Part shown: piece by piece, positions 5,875-16,163 of the stretch
Layout of the letters: each line of letters starts with the position of its first letter
How positions within the stretch are numbered: position 1 is the first letter of the stretch
NCBI GenBank assembly: GCA_031266805.1
Contig: JAISAH010000007.1
Coordinates: forward strand, 1-33,146
DNA: 33,146 nt
Reading direction: 5' to 3'
From: Gracilibacteraceae bacterium
Lineage (GTDB): Bacteria; Bacillota; Desulfitobacteriia; Desulfitobacteriales; Syntrophobotulaceae
The notes under the pieces: generated by a model
What the model was told of the DNA's origin: nothing
Seen by the model: only the letters and a program-made list of their open reading frames with translations
The model's database searches: none
Translations under genes and position numbers: made by a program

Positions 5875-7440
5875 ATGATTTATGCCGAGATCATGGACAT
5901 CCTGTTAAGAGAATTTCCTCTGCGGCTGATTTCAGCCGTCTCCGGGTTGGAGATCAAAGATGTTCGTCTCCTGGACAAAAAAACCAAAAACTATTGCCCC
6001 GACACCTTGTATGTTGGCCTTTATCCCCAAGTCAAGCGCGAACAGATTTCCGGACAAACGCCCTTACTCCTGTGCGGCCAGATCCCTCCGGATTTTCTCG
6101 CGGTGCATGAATGTCTGGCGACCGCAGAGGAAGAAGACCTGTATCCGCTTTATAACGCCGCCAAGGATCTGTGTCTGGACGAATGGCGTATTACAGCGGA
6201 TCTGGCGAAGTTTCTCGCTGTTTCCAAAGAGAACTATCTCACGGAAATGGTCAACGAGGCCGCTCGCATCGTGGGAAACCCCATCATCGTCATGGATATT
6301 TCTTACAATATTCTCGCCTATTCGGAAAACGTACCCGGCAATGATCTGTGGTGGACTGAGTTCTCGAAAACCAAGCATTTCTCACATGATTTTATCAGCG
6401 ACGCCTTGCGCCTTGAACAGACGCTCCAGACAGGCGATAACGAGCCGTTTTTGGTTACGACTTGCGCGGGGAGCGCCGTGCCCAAACTCTCGTCGCGTAT
6501 GGTTGCCAATCACAGGCATATCGGCAGTATCGTCATGCGGGCCAGCAATACGCCTATTGAAAACAGGCATTTCCAGCAACTGGCCGTGATAAGCAAGGTC
6601 ACGGCCAATACGATAGAATCAATTTATGGTTTTAAGTACATGGGGACGATCCAGGAAAAACTGCTGGCGGACATTTTAGACGCCAAAGACAAGGAACAGC
6701 TTTACAGCGCTTGCCAAAATATGGAAAATATATGTAAAAAAGATATCCCCGCTAAAATGCGCGCTTCGGTCGTGCGGTGCCGTGAAAACGGCAGCGGTAA
6801 TGCCGTTGATATCAGGAGGGATCTCGTCTCCTATCTGCGTTTCGGCCTAAAATCCTTGTTCTCTTCCTCCTGCGTCGCCTGCCACCATGATCATCTGGTG
6901 ATGCTCAACGCGATAGAAGCTGACCGCATATCCTTGCCGCCTCAGCAGTTGCGGGTTCTGGCGGATTATGCGGAAAACGAGAAGGTGCGGATCGGCGTCA
7001 GCAATACCTTTACCGCGCTGCATCATCTGCCGAACGCCTACCGGCAGGGGACCGCGGCTTTGGCGCACGGCGGGGCGCGGATCAGTTATTACGCGGACTG
7101 CATGTTTGAGGATATGCTGGCGGCCTGTTCCGGCATAGGCATCATGGCCAATATGCCTCACCCCATGCTGGATCTGCTGTTGGAGCATGACGCGCGGAAC
7201 GGCGCGAATCTATATGAAACTTTGCGGATCTACCTGGAGAGCGGCAAGAATGTCAAAAAATGCGCGGAACGGTTATATCTGCACCGCAGCACCCTGTATT
7301 ACCGCCTCAATCGCATCAAAGAATTAACGGAGACGGATATTGACGAACCGGGTACATCCTTTGTCCTCTTATGCTCCTACCGCATCAGGCAAAGCCGCGG
7401 CTCAAGACTTTCGCTCCCGCCGGGTTTTCAGAGTTATTGA
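5875..7440 (+). CDS. PucR/CdaR-family transcriptional regulator
   Basis: A 521-residue regulator. An N-terminal region of about 130 residues of PucR type is followed by a GAF-like segment (IVGNPIIVMDISYNILAYS, about 140-160 onward), a GGDEF-like degenerate middle domain, and the PucR C-terminal HTH (NVKKCAERLYLHRSTLYYRLNRIKEL, about residues 460-485). Members control catabolic operons in response to metabolites, usually as activators. The ATG at 5875 is preferred over an in-frame ATG at 5818 because AGGGGG precedes it and the upstream start has no ribosome binding site. Its divergence from the etfB cluster and the shared repeats make it the probable local regulator. It ends 3 nt from the convergent ispE stop. 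Confidence 0.8.
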   Translation: MIYAEIMDILLREFPLRLISAVSGLEIKDVRLLDKKTKNYCPDTLYVGLYPQVKREQISGQTPLLLCGQIPPDFLAVHECLATAEEEDLYPLYNAAKDLCLDEWRITADLAKFLAVSKENYLTEMVNEAARIVGNPIIVMDISYNILAYSENVPGNDLWWTEFSKTKHFSHDFISDALRLEQTLQTGDNEPFLVTTCAGSAVPKLSSRMVANHRHIGSIVMRASNTPIENRHFQQLAVISKVTANTIESIYGFKYMGTIQEKLLADILDAKDKEQLYSACQNMENICKKDIPAKMRASVVRCRENGSGNAVDIRRDLVSYLRFGLKSLFSSSCVACHHDHLVMLNAIEADRISLPPQQLRVLADYAENEKVRIGVSNTFTALHHLPNAYRQGTAALAHGGARISYYADCMFEDMLAACSGIGIMANMPHPMLDLLLEHDARNGANLYETLRIYLESGKNVKKCAERLYLHRSTLYYRLNRIKELTETDIDEPGTSFVLLCSYRIRQSRGSRLSLPPGFQSY

Positions 7441-7443
7441 AAA

Positions 7444-9659
<2,216 letters not shown>

Positions 9660-10181
9660 TCAGACAGATCCTAATAAAAAAACCTCTTGTTTCAGCAGCT
9701 CATCTTCCCGATAAAATGAATAACGACAAACAAGCTTTCCTTCAGCCGCCGCCAACTCAATCACAGCCCTGTATGGATTTTCGGCGTCATTCTCCGAAGC
9801 GGCGCCGGCGCCCGCGTCGCAGGCGTCAACAAAAAACTGAAACGCCTCCACCCGCTCCCCGCCGAAAAAAGCCAGCGAACGGGTGAATTCCGCCGCCACC
9901 CGAACGACGACTTCAGTTCCGCACCCGGTCAAACGAAAATACCACTGCAATACCAACGCCTGCAGGAGTTCTTCCTCAATACGCGAAATTTCCTGCTGCG
10001 GGGCGAGCGTTTTTACCGTTTCTTCTATGCAAACGAGCGCTTTTTCCGGGCTGCCTAACTGGATGTAACCCTTTATGACCTGTATGGTATTCAAAAAATC
10101 ATGCCGCTGCCGGCGGAGAAACTCCGTTTGCCGCAAGAGCAGGCGCCGCTCCGTCTCAATCACATTCACACCTTCAGGCAA
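9660..10181 (-). CDS. Spo0B-like histidine phosphotransferase domain protein
   Basis: A 173-residue protein with the Spo0B/sensor-kinase dimerisation helix RQRHDFLNTIQVIKGYIQLG, putting the phosphoacceptor candidate at H27, followed by a second helix ending near residue 60 and a diverged C-terminal domain without a recognisable ATP-binding N/G box. In Bacillus subtilis, spo0B lies between rpmA and obg and relays phosphate from Spo0F to Spo0A; the position here is the same. Whether it acts in a phosphorelay in this organism cannot be told; it may be a relic in a non-sporulating lineage. It starts 14 nt after the rpmA stop. Confidence 0.75.
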   Translation of the reverse strand: MPEGVNVIETERRLLLRQTEFLRRQRHDFLNTIQVIKGYIQLGSPEKALVCIEETVKTLAPQQEISRIEEELLQALVLQWYFRLTGCGTEVVVRVAAEFTRSLAFFGGERVEAFQFFVDACDAGAGAASENDAENPYRAVIELAAAEGKLVCRYSFYREDELLKQEVFLLGSV

Positions 10182-10195
10182 TCGGGAACAATTCC

Positions 10196-10471
10196 TTACG
10201 CTGTGACGGCCGCCGGCCGCTGCGGGTAAACACTGACCTTCTTGCGGTATTTATCCCGGCGCTCAAATTTCACATAACCATCGATAAGGGCAAAAATCGT
10301 GTCGTCCCGGCCCAGGCCCGTGTTGTTGCCGGGATGGATCTTTGTGCCCCTCTGCCGAATCAGAATATTGCCCGCCGCGACGTACTGGCCGTCGGAGCGT
10401 TTAACGCCGAGACGCTGAGCCTGACTGTCGCGCCCGTTGCGGGTGCTGCCCATTCCTTTTTTATGCGCCAT
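10196..10471 (-). CDS. rpmA: 50S ribosomal protein L27
   Basis: A 91-residue L27 with the canonical [28 protein letters not shown] start and [20 protein letters not shown] core. The N-terminus begins directly at M-AHKKG. Most Bacillota make L27 with a nine-residue extension ending in FFA that the protease Prp removes, and carry prp between rplU and rpmA; here both extension and prp are absent (24 nt separate the genes). In-frame codons upstream of the ATG do not encode an extension. The C-terminus ([10 protein letters not shown]) is slightly longer than average. Confidence 0.96.
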   Translation of the reverse strand: MAHKKGMGSTRNGRDSQAQRLGVKRSDGQYVAAGNILIRQRGTKIHPGNNTGLGRDDTIFALIDGYVKFERRDKYRKKVSVYPQRPAAVTA

Positions 10472-10495
10472 GCGGTTTCGCCTCTTTCCTCTGTC

Positions 10496-10819
10496 TCAGG
10501 CCGCGTTATTGACCTGAATGCTTTCGATCTGGATCCTCGTATAAAGCTGCCGGTGCCCGCGTTTCACCCGCACGTGCTTCTTGGGTTTATAGCGAAAAGC
10601 GACGACTTTTTTGCCTTTGACATGCTCCAGCACTTTGACCTGAACTGTCGCTCCCTTTACCAGAGGGTCTCCGATCAGCAGACCTTCCTCGCCCGAAACC
10701 AGTAACACTTCTGTGAGTTCGACCGTGGAATCCGCTTCAGCCGCCAATTTTTCCACATTAAGCACATCCCCGGGACTGACCAGGTACTGCTTGCCACCGG
10801 TCTGTAAAACCGCGTACAT
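10496..10819 (-). CDS. rplU: 50S ribosomal protein L21
   Basis: A 107-residue L21: [25 protein letters not shown] start, [26 protein letters not shown] near the end. The ATG at 10819 gives the family's normal N-terminus; a longer frame to 10960 would run through the promoter and is rejected. It is the first gene of the rplU-rpmA-spo0B-like-obg-ispE operon and is transcribed from a perfect consensus promoter. Confidence 0.96.
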   Translation of the reverse strand: MYAVLQTGGKQYLVSPGDVLNVEKLAAEADSTVELTEVLLVSGEEGLLIGDPLVKGATVQVKVLEHVKGKKVVAFRYKPKKHVRVKRGHRQLYTRIQIESIQVNNAA

Positions 10820-10925
10820 TCTCTCTCGTCCCTTCTTGAAATCTCGCCCGCCGCAGGCCGATCCGCGCCGCGAATCAGTTAATGCCCGCCCGGAGCGGCA
10901 TTGTCCGCATAGTTTCTTGTCAGAC
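10820..10925 (-). promoter_or_regulatory. rplU 5' leader, candidate L21 leader
   Basis: The mRNA has about 105 GC-rich nt between promoter and rplU start. Bacillota commonly carry a structured autoregulatory L21 leader here. Complementary GC segments are visible, but I cannot match the family consensus base by base, so this is by position only. Confidence 0.35.
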
Positions 10926-10931
10926 CAATAG

Positions 10932-10960
10932 ATTATACATATCATCAGACGATTTGTCAA
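10932..10960 (-). promoter_or_regulatory. Perfect sigma-A promoter of the rplU operon
   Basis: TTGACA (10955-10960), 17-nt spacer, TATAAT (10932-10937) on the minus strand, an exact match to both consensus hexamers at optimal spacing. Confidence 0.88.
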
Positions 10961-11144
10961 ATGTGATTTTCATTCGCCAAAACCTGGAAATCCGCTCCGA
11001 CAGCGGCGTGTGGCTTCCGGCTCTAAAATTTATCGAAAAATTAAATTTTTCTCAATAATCAAGAAGGGTTTTGCTTTGTCATGAAGAAATATCCTGTTAC
11101 TCCAACATAATGGGGAGTAAATACGTAATAAAGGAGGGAGTTTT
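10961..11144. other. Intergenic region between rplU and sigma-factor operons
   Basis: AT-rich toward the right, with a small palindrome GAAAAATTAAATTTTTC around 11034-11050. A promoter for the plus-strand sigma gene must lie here, but no standard -35/-10 pair is convincing; it may be recognised by an alternative sigma factor. Confidence 0.4.
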
Positions 11145-11234
11145 ATGATTTTCGAGGACTTATCCGAAATTTCTTATGGGAAAATCAATCTTTGTATTTC
11201 TTTGTGCGAGAAATACCCATTAATCCGGAGGTGA
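11145..11234 (+). CDS. Small 29-residue ORF before the sigma-factor gene
   Basis: An ATG at 11145 follows a very strong AAAGGAGGGAG ribosome binding site. The peptide MIFEDLSEISYGKINLCISL continues for 9 more residues to a TGA at 11232-11234 that lies inside the GGAGGTGA ribosome binding site of the sigma gene, whose ATG is 5 nt further on. This arrangement is typical of a translated leader or small coupled protein. No family is recognised. Translation is supported by the ribosome binding site only. Confidence 0.5.
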   Translation: MIFEDLSEISYGKINLCISLCEKYPLIRR

Positions 11235-11239
11235 TATTG

Positions 11240-11731
11240 ATGATTTCTAACGAATTGGCCGAGAAACTCTATGAGGAAAATGCCCATTATCTACGCAGTA
11301 TTCTAAGTAAGATCGAAAAAGACAATTCGCATATCGACGATATTTTGCAGGAGACGTTCTGCAAGGCCTTTCAATCGTTTGATCAGCTGCGTGACGTCTC
11401 AAAATTCCGATACTGGATCAGCAGGATCGCCGTCAATCAATGCTACGAGTACTTCCGCCGCAAACGGGAAGTGCCGTCAGACATCATTGACAGCCCTTCC
11501 TGCTATGCGAATCTGGATTTCCTGCTTGATAAAGACCTGATGACGCGGGCGCTGCAAGAACTGAAACAGGAAGAACAAGAACTTTTTACCATGAAATACT
11601 TCTTTGACCTGGACTTGCAGGATATCGCCAACCTGTTGGAAATCAGCGTGAGCAACGCCAGCGTCCGTCTGCACCGCGCCAAAACCAAATTGAAACATAT
11701 TCTGGAAATCCATGAATGCGATTGCTGTTAA
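11240..11731 (+). CDS. ECF-type sigma-70 family RNA polymerase sigma factor
   Basis: A 163-residue two-domain sigma factor. Region 2 is at about 5-75 (DDILQETFCKAFQSFDQL, KFRYWISRIAVNQCYEYFRRK) and region 4 at about 100-155 (LKQEEQELFTMKYFFDLDLQDIANLLEISVSNASVRLHRAKTKL); regions 1 and 3 are absent, as in ECF factors. The ATG at 11240 with GGAGGTG upstream is chosen over an earlier in-frame start. The protein ends in HECDCC, a Cys cluster that might bind metal or sense redox state (inference). No anti-sigma gene follows: the next features are hairpins and convergent cysK. Confidence 0.85.
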   Translation: MISNELAEKLYEENAHYLRSILSKIEKDNSHIDDILQETFCKAFQSFDQLRDVSKFRYWISRIAVNQCYEYFRRKREVPSDIIDSPSCYANLDFLLDKDLMTRALQELKQEEQELFTMKYFFDLDLQDIANLLEISVSNASVRLHRAKTKLKHILEIHECDCC

Positions 11732-11768
11732 ATTCTTCTTGGGAAGCGCCGGCAAATAAAGTACAGTC

Positions 11769-11794
11769 GCCACGCCGCGATCTCGCGGCGTGGC
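11769..11794. repeat. Hairpin between sigma gene and cysK
   Basis: GCCACGCCGCG (11769-11779), loop ATCT, exact complement 11784-11794. A GC-rich 11-bp stem in the convergent intergenic region; no T-tract follows on either strand, so it may slow or end transcription with factor help or protect 3' ends. Confidence 0.6.
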
Positions 11795-11804
11795 AAGGCG
11801 CCGG

Positions 11805-11835
11805 ATACCGCTAATACAAACAGTATTAGCGGTAT
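11805..11835. repeat. Second hairpin between sigma gene and cysK
   Basis: ATACCGCTAATAC (11805-11817), loop AAACA, exact complement 11823-11835: a 13-bp perfect stem just beyond the cysK stop. Like its neighbour it lacks a T-tract. Confidence 0.6.
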
Positions 11836-11857
11836 TCGGCGGCACAAGTTAATTTCC

Positions 11858-12793
11858 TTATTCCTGAGAGTACAATACCGTAGATAAATAGCGCTCCCCG
11901 GTATCCGGCAAAACGGCTACGATGAGTTTGCCCTTGTTTTCCGGGCGTTTGGCGATCTCCGCCGCCGCGAATACCGCCGCGCCGGAGGAAATACCCACGA
12001 GCAGCCCCTCGCTTTTAGCCAGCTCCCGCGAAGCGGTAAAAGCCTCGTCATTTTTCACGGTAAAAATTTCGTCGATGATCGAGCGATTCAGGACGACAGG
12101 CACGAACCCCGGGCCGATGCCTTGGATCTTATGAGCACCGGAGCGGTTTTCCGACAGCACCGGCGAATCAAAAGGCTCGACCGCCACGACCTGCACACCT
12201 GGTTTCTTCTGTTTCAAAACTTCCCCGACGCCGGTAATCGTGCCGCCGGTGCCGACGCCGCTGACAACTATATCGACCGCGCCGTCCGTGTCGCGCCAGA
12301 TCTCCTGGGCCGTGGTCCGGCGATGGATCTCCGGATTGGCCGGATTGTCGAACTGACCGGGGATGTAGGAATCCGGGGTTTGGTCCGCCAGTTCCTTCGC
12401 TTTGGCTACCGCGCCTTTCATGCCTTCCGCCCCCGGGGTCAGCACGAGTTCGGCGCCTAGGGCTTTCAGGAGGTTGCGGCGCTCAATGCTCATGGTTTCC
12501 GGCATGGTCAAAATGAGCCGGTACCCGCGGACCGTCGCCACAAAAGCGAGCGCAACGCCGGTATTCCCGCTCGTGGGTTCGATCAGAGTCGTGCCTTTTT
12601 TGATCAGCCCTTTTTCCTCGCCGTCCTTAATCAGCGCGTAACCGATGCGATCCTTGACGGAGGACAGCGGGTTGTAGTATTCCAGCTTGGCGACGACTGT
12701 GGCCTCCAGTTTTTTTTGCGCGTTGTAATTCGTGAGTTCCAGCAGCGGAGTGTTCCCGATGAGATCCGTCAAGGTTTTAGCGATTTTCGCCAT
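11858..12793 (-). CDS. cysK: Cysteine synthase (O-acetylserine sulfhydrylase)
   Basis: A 311-residue fold-type II PLP enzyme making cysteine from O-acetylserine and sulfide. It has the PLP lysine K47 in [10 protein letters not shown], the substrate loop TSGNTG (74-79), the phosphate-binding GTGGTITG, and the EPFDSPVLS and GIGPGFVP segments typical of CysK. The ATG at 12793 follows GAGGAGG; a longer frame to 12850 has no ribosome binding site. It is monocistronic, with its own promoter (12872-12900) and convergent with the sigma gene. Confidence 0.95.
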   Translation of the reverse strand: MAKIAKTLTDLIGNTPLLELTNYNAQKKLEATVVAKLEYYNPLSSVKDRIGYALIKDGEEKGLIKKGTTLIEPTSGNTGVALAFVATVRGYRLILTMPETMSIERRNLLKALGAELVLTPGAEGMKGAVAKAKELADQTPDSYIPGQFDNPANPEIHRRTTAQEIWRDTDGAVDIVVSGVGTGGTITGVGEVLKQKKPGVQVVAVEPFDSPVLSENRSGAHKIQGIGPGFVPVVLNRSIIDEIFTVKNDEAFTASRELAKSEGLLVGISSGAAVFAAAEIAKRPENKGKLIVAVLPDTGERYLSTVLYSQE

Positions 12794-12871
12794 GATTGCG
12801 CCTCCTCGTAAAAATTTGGGCGGATAGCCCGCATAAGATAATGTTTGCATATATGTTTAATATGCTTTTCT

Positions 12872-12900
12872 ATTGTATCATCGCCCCTTGAGTCTGTCAA
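12872..12900 (-). promoter_or_regulatory. Promoter of cysK
   Basis: TTGACA (12895-12900), 17-nt spacer, TACAAT (12872-12877) on the minus strand, with a leader of about 70 nt. No T-box or S-box motif was recognised in it. Confidence 0.75.
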
Positions 12901-12930
12901 GGCTTATCGGTGAAAAATTGTCAAAAATTC

Positions 12931-12959
12931 TTGACTATCCATCGCGAAAATGTTAAACT
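12931..12959 (+). promoter_or_regulatory. Promoter of rpmE
   Basis: TTGACT (12931-12936), 17-nt spacer, TAAACT (12954-12959); divergent from the cysK promoter with about 30 nt between the -35 boxes. Confidence 0.65.
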
Positions 12960-13003
12960 GACGAAGTTGATATTCGCACCAAAACCAGAAAAGAGGGCAG
13001 GGC

Positions 13004-13204
13004 GTGAAAGAAAAAATCCATCCGCAATACGGGGCCAGTACCATAACCTGTGCTTGCGGCAATGTAATTGAAACCGGCAGCACCAAAAAGGACATAAAAG
13101 TGGAAATTTGCTCCAAGTGTCATCCTTTTTATACGGGTGTGCAAAGATTCGTGGATTCCGGCGGCCGGGTAGATCGTTTCAAGAGAAAATACGGCTTGCA
13201 GTAG
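13004..13204 (+). CDS. rpmE: 50S ribosomal protein L31, zinc-binding form
   Basis: A 66-residue L31 beginning at GTG ([10 protein letters not shown]). It has the four zinc-ligand cysteines of the C+ type: C16, C18, C36 and C39 (CAC...CSKC), followed by [26 protein letters not shown]31 bridges the ribosomal subunits; the zinc form is normally expressed when zinc is sufficient. It is a single gene, followed by the MITE-like element and then an intrinsic terminator. Confidence 0.95.
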   Translation: MKEKIHPQYGASTITCACGNVIETGSTKKDIKVEICSKCHPFYTGVQRFVDSGGRVDRFKRKYGLQ

Positions 13205-13218
13205 CCGCTATAAGTTAT

Positions 13219-13380
13219 GGACACCTCTAAATACTCACTCGTCGCGCCTCCGCCGCTCTTTTCCCGTCAGGCGTCGCCCACGTCAGTCACCATACCGCCC
13301 CGGGTATGCCTCCTTCCTCCGCCTAGCCTGGCGGGAAAATTGCTGGCGGAGGCATCGACTCTGAGTATTTAGAGGTATCC
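13219..13380. mobile_element. MITE-like 162-bp element with terminal inverted repeats
   Basis: The ends are 19-bp inverted repeats with one mismatch: GGACACCTCTAAATACTCA at the left, and the complement of GGATACCTCTAAATACTCA at the right. Both ends are flanked by TTAT (13215-13218 and 13381-13384), a likely 4-bp target-site duplication. The interior nests further: GCCTCCGCC (13246-13254) pairs with 13345-13353, TTTTCCCGTCAGGC (13259-13272) with 13326-13339 using one G-U pair, and CATACC (13291-13296) with GGTATG (13303-13308). It has no coding capacity. It fits a non-autonomous miniature element that sits between rpmE and its terminator, so its RNA would fold into one long hairpin in the rpmE transcript. 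Confidence 0.72.
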
Positions 13381-13390
13381 TTATGAAACT

Positions 13391-13417
13391 AAGCAGAGCG
13401 GCGGCTCTGCTTTTCCT
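13391..13417 (+). terminator. Intrinsic terminator downstream of rpmE
   Basis: AAGCAGAGC (13391-13399), loop GGCG, complement 13404-13412, then a T-rich run beginning at 13411. It ends about 40 nt before the prfA start, so prfA needs a promoter within or downstream, or read-through. Confidence 0.7.
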
Positions 13418-13455
13418 TGCGCTTAGGAAGTGCCGACAAATCTTGGGGTGACGCC

Positions 13456-14529
13456 ATGTTTGAACAGCTGGAAGAGATGGAAAAAAAATATGAGCATCTG
13501 ACGGAGATGCTGACGCAGCCGGAAATCATCGCCAATCAGGCGGAGTTCCAGCGGATCGCCCGCGCCCAAGCCGCGCTGACGGAATTGGCCGCGGTTTTTC
13601 GCGATTACCGCGCGGCGCAGGGTGAATTAAGCGATTTGCAGGCGATGCTGGCGGACGAAGATGATCATGATATGCGGGCGATGATAGCGGAGGAGGAAAA
13701 AGAGCTGGACGAGCGGAGCGGCGCTTTGGCCGCCCGACTGCGGACGCTGCTCCTGCCGCGCGATCCGGATGATGAAAAAAACGTCATCGTGGAGATCCGC
13801 GCCGGGACGGGCGGCGAAGAAGCGGCGCTTTTTGCCGGCGACCTTTACCGCATGTATACGCGTTACGGCGAGGCCCGGCACTGGAAAAACGAGCTTCTCA
13901 GCGCGAGTTACACGGATATCGGCGGTTTTCGGGAGATCATTTTTATGCTTGAAGGGCGAGATGTATACAGCCGTCTGAAATTTGAGAGCGGCGTCCATCG
14001 CGTGCAGCGCATCCCGGCCACCGAGTCGAGCGGGCGCGTCCACACCTCGGCGGCCACGGTGGCCGTGCTGCCGGAAGCGGCTGAGGTGGAAATAGACATC
14101 GACCCTAATGATCTGCGCATCGATATTTTCTGTTCCAGCGGGCCGGGCGGCCAGTCCGTAAACACGACCCAGTCGGCTATCCGCGTGACCCATCTGCCGA
14201 CGGGGCTGGTCGTCTCCTGTCAAGACGAGAAATCACAACATAAGAACAAGGATAAAGCCCTGCGCGTTTTGCGGGCCCGTCTGCTGGAAAAAGCGCGGGC
14301 GGAAGCGCAGGACGAAATGGCCGAACGGCGCCGGAACCAGGTGGGGACCGGCGACCGCAGCGAGCGCATCCGCACTTATAATTTTCCCCAGGGCCGGGTG
14401 TCCGATCACCGCATCGGCCTGACTTTGCACAAGCTGGACGCCGTCCTGCTCGGCGATCTCGACCCTGTCGTCGACGCCCTGACGGACGCGGATCAGGCGG
14501 CGCGGCTGCGGGAGAGCGAGTGGGCCTAA
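13456..14529 (+). CDS. prfA: Peptide chain release factor 1
   Basis: A 357-residue class I release factor recognising UAA and UAG. The PCRF domain spans about 60-180 and the peptidyl-hydrolysis GGQ motif is at 231-233 ([10 protein letters not shown]). The central domain contains the [11 protein letters not shown] segment, and the C-terminal part contains [16 protein letters not shown]. The ATG at 13456 gives the family's usual N-terminus ([12 protein letters not shown]); an in-frame ATG further up lies over the terminator. The stop TAA overlaps the prmC start as TAATG. Confidence 0.95.
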   Translation: MFEQLEEMEKKYEHLTEMLTQPEIIANQAEFQRIARAQAALTELAAVFRDYRAAQGELSDLQAMLADEDDHDMRAMIAEEEKELDERSGALAARLRTLLLPRDPDDEKNVIVEIRAGTGGEEAALFAGDLYRMYTRYGEARHWKNELLSASYTDIGGFREIIFMLEGRDVYSRLKFESGVHRVQRIPATESSGRVHTSAATVAVLPEAAEVEIDIDPNDLRIDIFCSSGPGGQSVNTTQSAIRVTHLPTGLVVSCQDEKSQHKNKDKALRVLRARLLEKARAEAQDEMAERRRNQVGTGDRSERIRTYNFPQGRVSDHRIGLTLHKLDAVLLGDLDPVVDALTDADQAARLRESEWA

Positions 14530-15368
14530 TGAAAACTCTGGCCGCGGCGGCGGAAAGGCTGGCCGCGGCCGGAGTGGAAGCGCCGCGCGCCGAGGCGGAT
14601 CTGCTCCTGGCCCATGTACTCGGCGCCGGGCGGGATAAATTATATATTGAACAAAACCGGCGGCTGACGCCGGCGGAAATCGCTTCTTATGAGGTTTTAC
14701 TCACGCGGCGGGCGGCCCGCGAACCCTACGCCTATCTGACCGGCCGGCGGGAATTCCTCGGCCGGGATTTTGAGGTGTCCGCGGCGGTGCTGATCCCGCG
14801 GCCGGAAACCGAGGAACTCGTGCTGGCGGCGCTGGCGGATCGCGGCGCCGGCGGGCGGCGCTGGCTGGATCTTGGAACCGGCAGCGGCGCCGTCGCGATC
14901 AGTCTGAAGCTGGCCCGACCGGAAGCGGCCGTGACCGGGACGGATATTTCCGCCGCGGCTTTGCGGACGGCGGCGAGAAACGGCGCCCGGCTGGGCGCGG
15001 ATCTGCGCTGGGCACGGGGCGACCTGTTCGCGGCCGTAGCGGACGAAGTCTTTGATCTGATCGTCATGAACCCGCCTTACATATCGCCGCGGGAATACGC
15101 GGCCTGCGCGCCGGAATTGCGAAAAGAACCGTCGATCGCTCTCGTGGCCGCCGAAGACGGTTTGCTGTTTTACCGCCGTCTGGCGCGGGAGGCGGCGGCG
15201 CGCCTCAGCTCAGGCGGAGCGCTGTGGATGGAGATCGGCGCGGCCCAGGGCGCGGCGGTGCGGGAAATATTTACGGCCGCCGGCTGGCGGCTGGAGATCC
15301 GCCGCGACCTAGCCGGACGGGAGCGTCTGGCGCGAGCCGTTCCGGTTCGGTCTTACTTCACTTCATGA
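14529..15368 (+). CDS. prmC: Release factor glutamine methyltransferase
   Basis: A 279-residue SAM-dependent enzyme that methylates the GGQ glutamine of RF1 and RF2. The N-terminal helical domain (about 1-75) is followed by the methyltransferase fold with WLDLGTGSGAVAISL as SAM-binding motif I and the catalytic NPPY at 181-184. It pairs functionally with prfA, which it overlaps by one base. A GTG 9 nt upstream (14520) is an alternative start. Its last 11 nt overlap the convergent regulator gene, an unusually tight 3' arrangement. Confidence 0.94.
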   Translation: MKTLAAAAERLAAAGVEAPRAEADLLLAHVLGAGRDKLYIEQNRRLTPAEIASYEVLLTRRAAREPYAYLTGRREFLGRDFEVSAAVLIPRPETEELVLAALADRGAGGRRWLDLGTGSGAVAISLKLARPEAAVTGTDISAAALRTAARNGARLGADLRWARGDLFAAVADEVFDLIVMNPPYISPREYAACAPELRKEPSIALVAAEDGLLFYRRLAREAAARLSSGGALWMEIGAAQGAAVREIFTAAGWRLEIRRDLAGRERLARAVPVRSYFTS

Positions 15369-16155
15369 CGCGGCCGGTGTAAGCTTCCACCATGTTCTCG
15401 ATCTGCGCCAAAGTCGATTCCGCCCAGGGGTACTCAAAAAGATACTCCCCGCCCCAAGCGGCGATGGCTTTTTTTTGCCCGTCTAGCAGATCATAGTAAT
15501 CACAGGCGAAAGTACCCTGCCGCACATGACAGCTCCCCCGGTTGGAGACAAGAATATTCAAACTCTTATCCTTGAATATGCCGCGCAGGTAAGAGACGGC
15601 TTTGCGATAGAGCTGTTTTACATGTTCGTCATAATGCCGGTTATCCCACAGCACGTTTACAGCCATCTCCATCGTGACGGTGCCGCGCTTATCCACAAGC
15701 AGCGCCAGCAATTCTTTCGCCTTCGCGTTTTTAAAATGAATGGGCTGTCCGTCAATAAACACGTCAAAATGGCCGAACGTGCGCACTGTCACTTGCGCTT
15801 CCTTACAGGGCAGCAGTTTAGTCAGCGTTTTGCCGACGGCCTCTTCGGTGAGCGGTTTCAGCCAATAGGCGTCGCTGCAGGCTTGCATGGCCTCTACGGC
15901 GTGAGCGTCCGTCGAAGCGGCCAGCGCCAGTTTCATATTATCATGGTAACGAGCCAGCGAACAAAGCGCCGCTTGAGCGTCGCCCAGTTCGTCCAGATCC
16001 AGTATCAGTAATCCGGGATTTTCATTGATCAGGTGAACAAAACCGCTGCTATGACTGGCGAAAGCGCTGACCTGATGCTCGCTGCCATGAGCCTGACAGC
16101 ATGACGTCAGCAAGCGGCGGGTTTCTTCCTGCGGGGAAATGATCACAATATCCAT
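15358..16155 (-). CDS. Receiver-like plus winged-helix (SARP-type) regulator
   Basis: A 265-residue protein. The N-terminal 115 residues follow the receiver pattern: candidate phosphoacceptor D53 in LLILDLDEL, S81-T82 and K100-P101. The acidic pair normally after beta-1 is missing (IISPQEE), so Mg2+-dependent phosphorylation is doubtful. From about 122 the sequence VTVRTFGHFDVFIDGQPIHF begins an OmpR/SARP-type winged helix (NAKAKELLALLVDKRGTV, KQLYRKAVSYLRGIFK) ending with a short helical tail. It is probably a DNA-binding regulator whose receiver responds to something other than classical phosphorylation. It lies 8 nt after the PilZ gene, with which it forms an operon. Confidence 0.72.
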   Translation of the reverse strand: MDIVIISPQEETRRLLTSCCQAHGSEHQVSAFASHSSGFVHLINENPGLLILDLDELGDAQAALCSLARYHDNMKLALAASTDAHAVEAMQACSDAYWLKPLTEEAVGKTLTKLLPCKEAQVTVRTFGHFDVFIDGQPIHFKNAKAKELLALLVDKRGTVTMEMAVNVLWDNRHYDEHVKQLYRKAVSYLRGIFKDKSLNILVSNRGSCHVRQGTFACDYYDLLDGQKKAIAAWGGEYLFEYPWAESTLAQIENMVEAYTGRVMK

Positions 16156-16163
16156 AATCGCTT

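Noticed and set aside
10820-10960. Longer N-terminus for L21
   Set aside because: It would translate through the consensus promoter and leader; L21 normally begins at [12 protein letters not shown].
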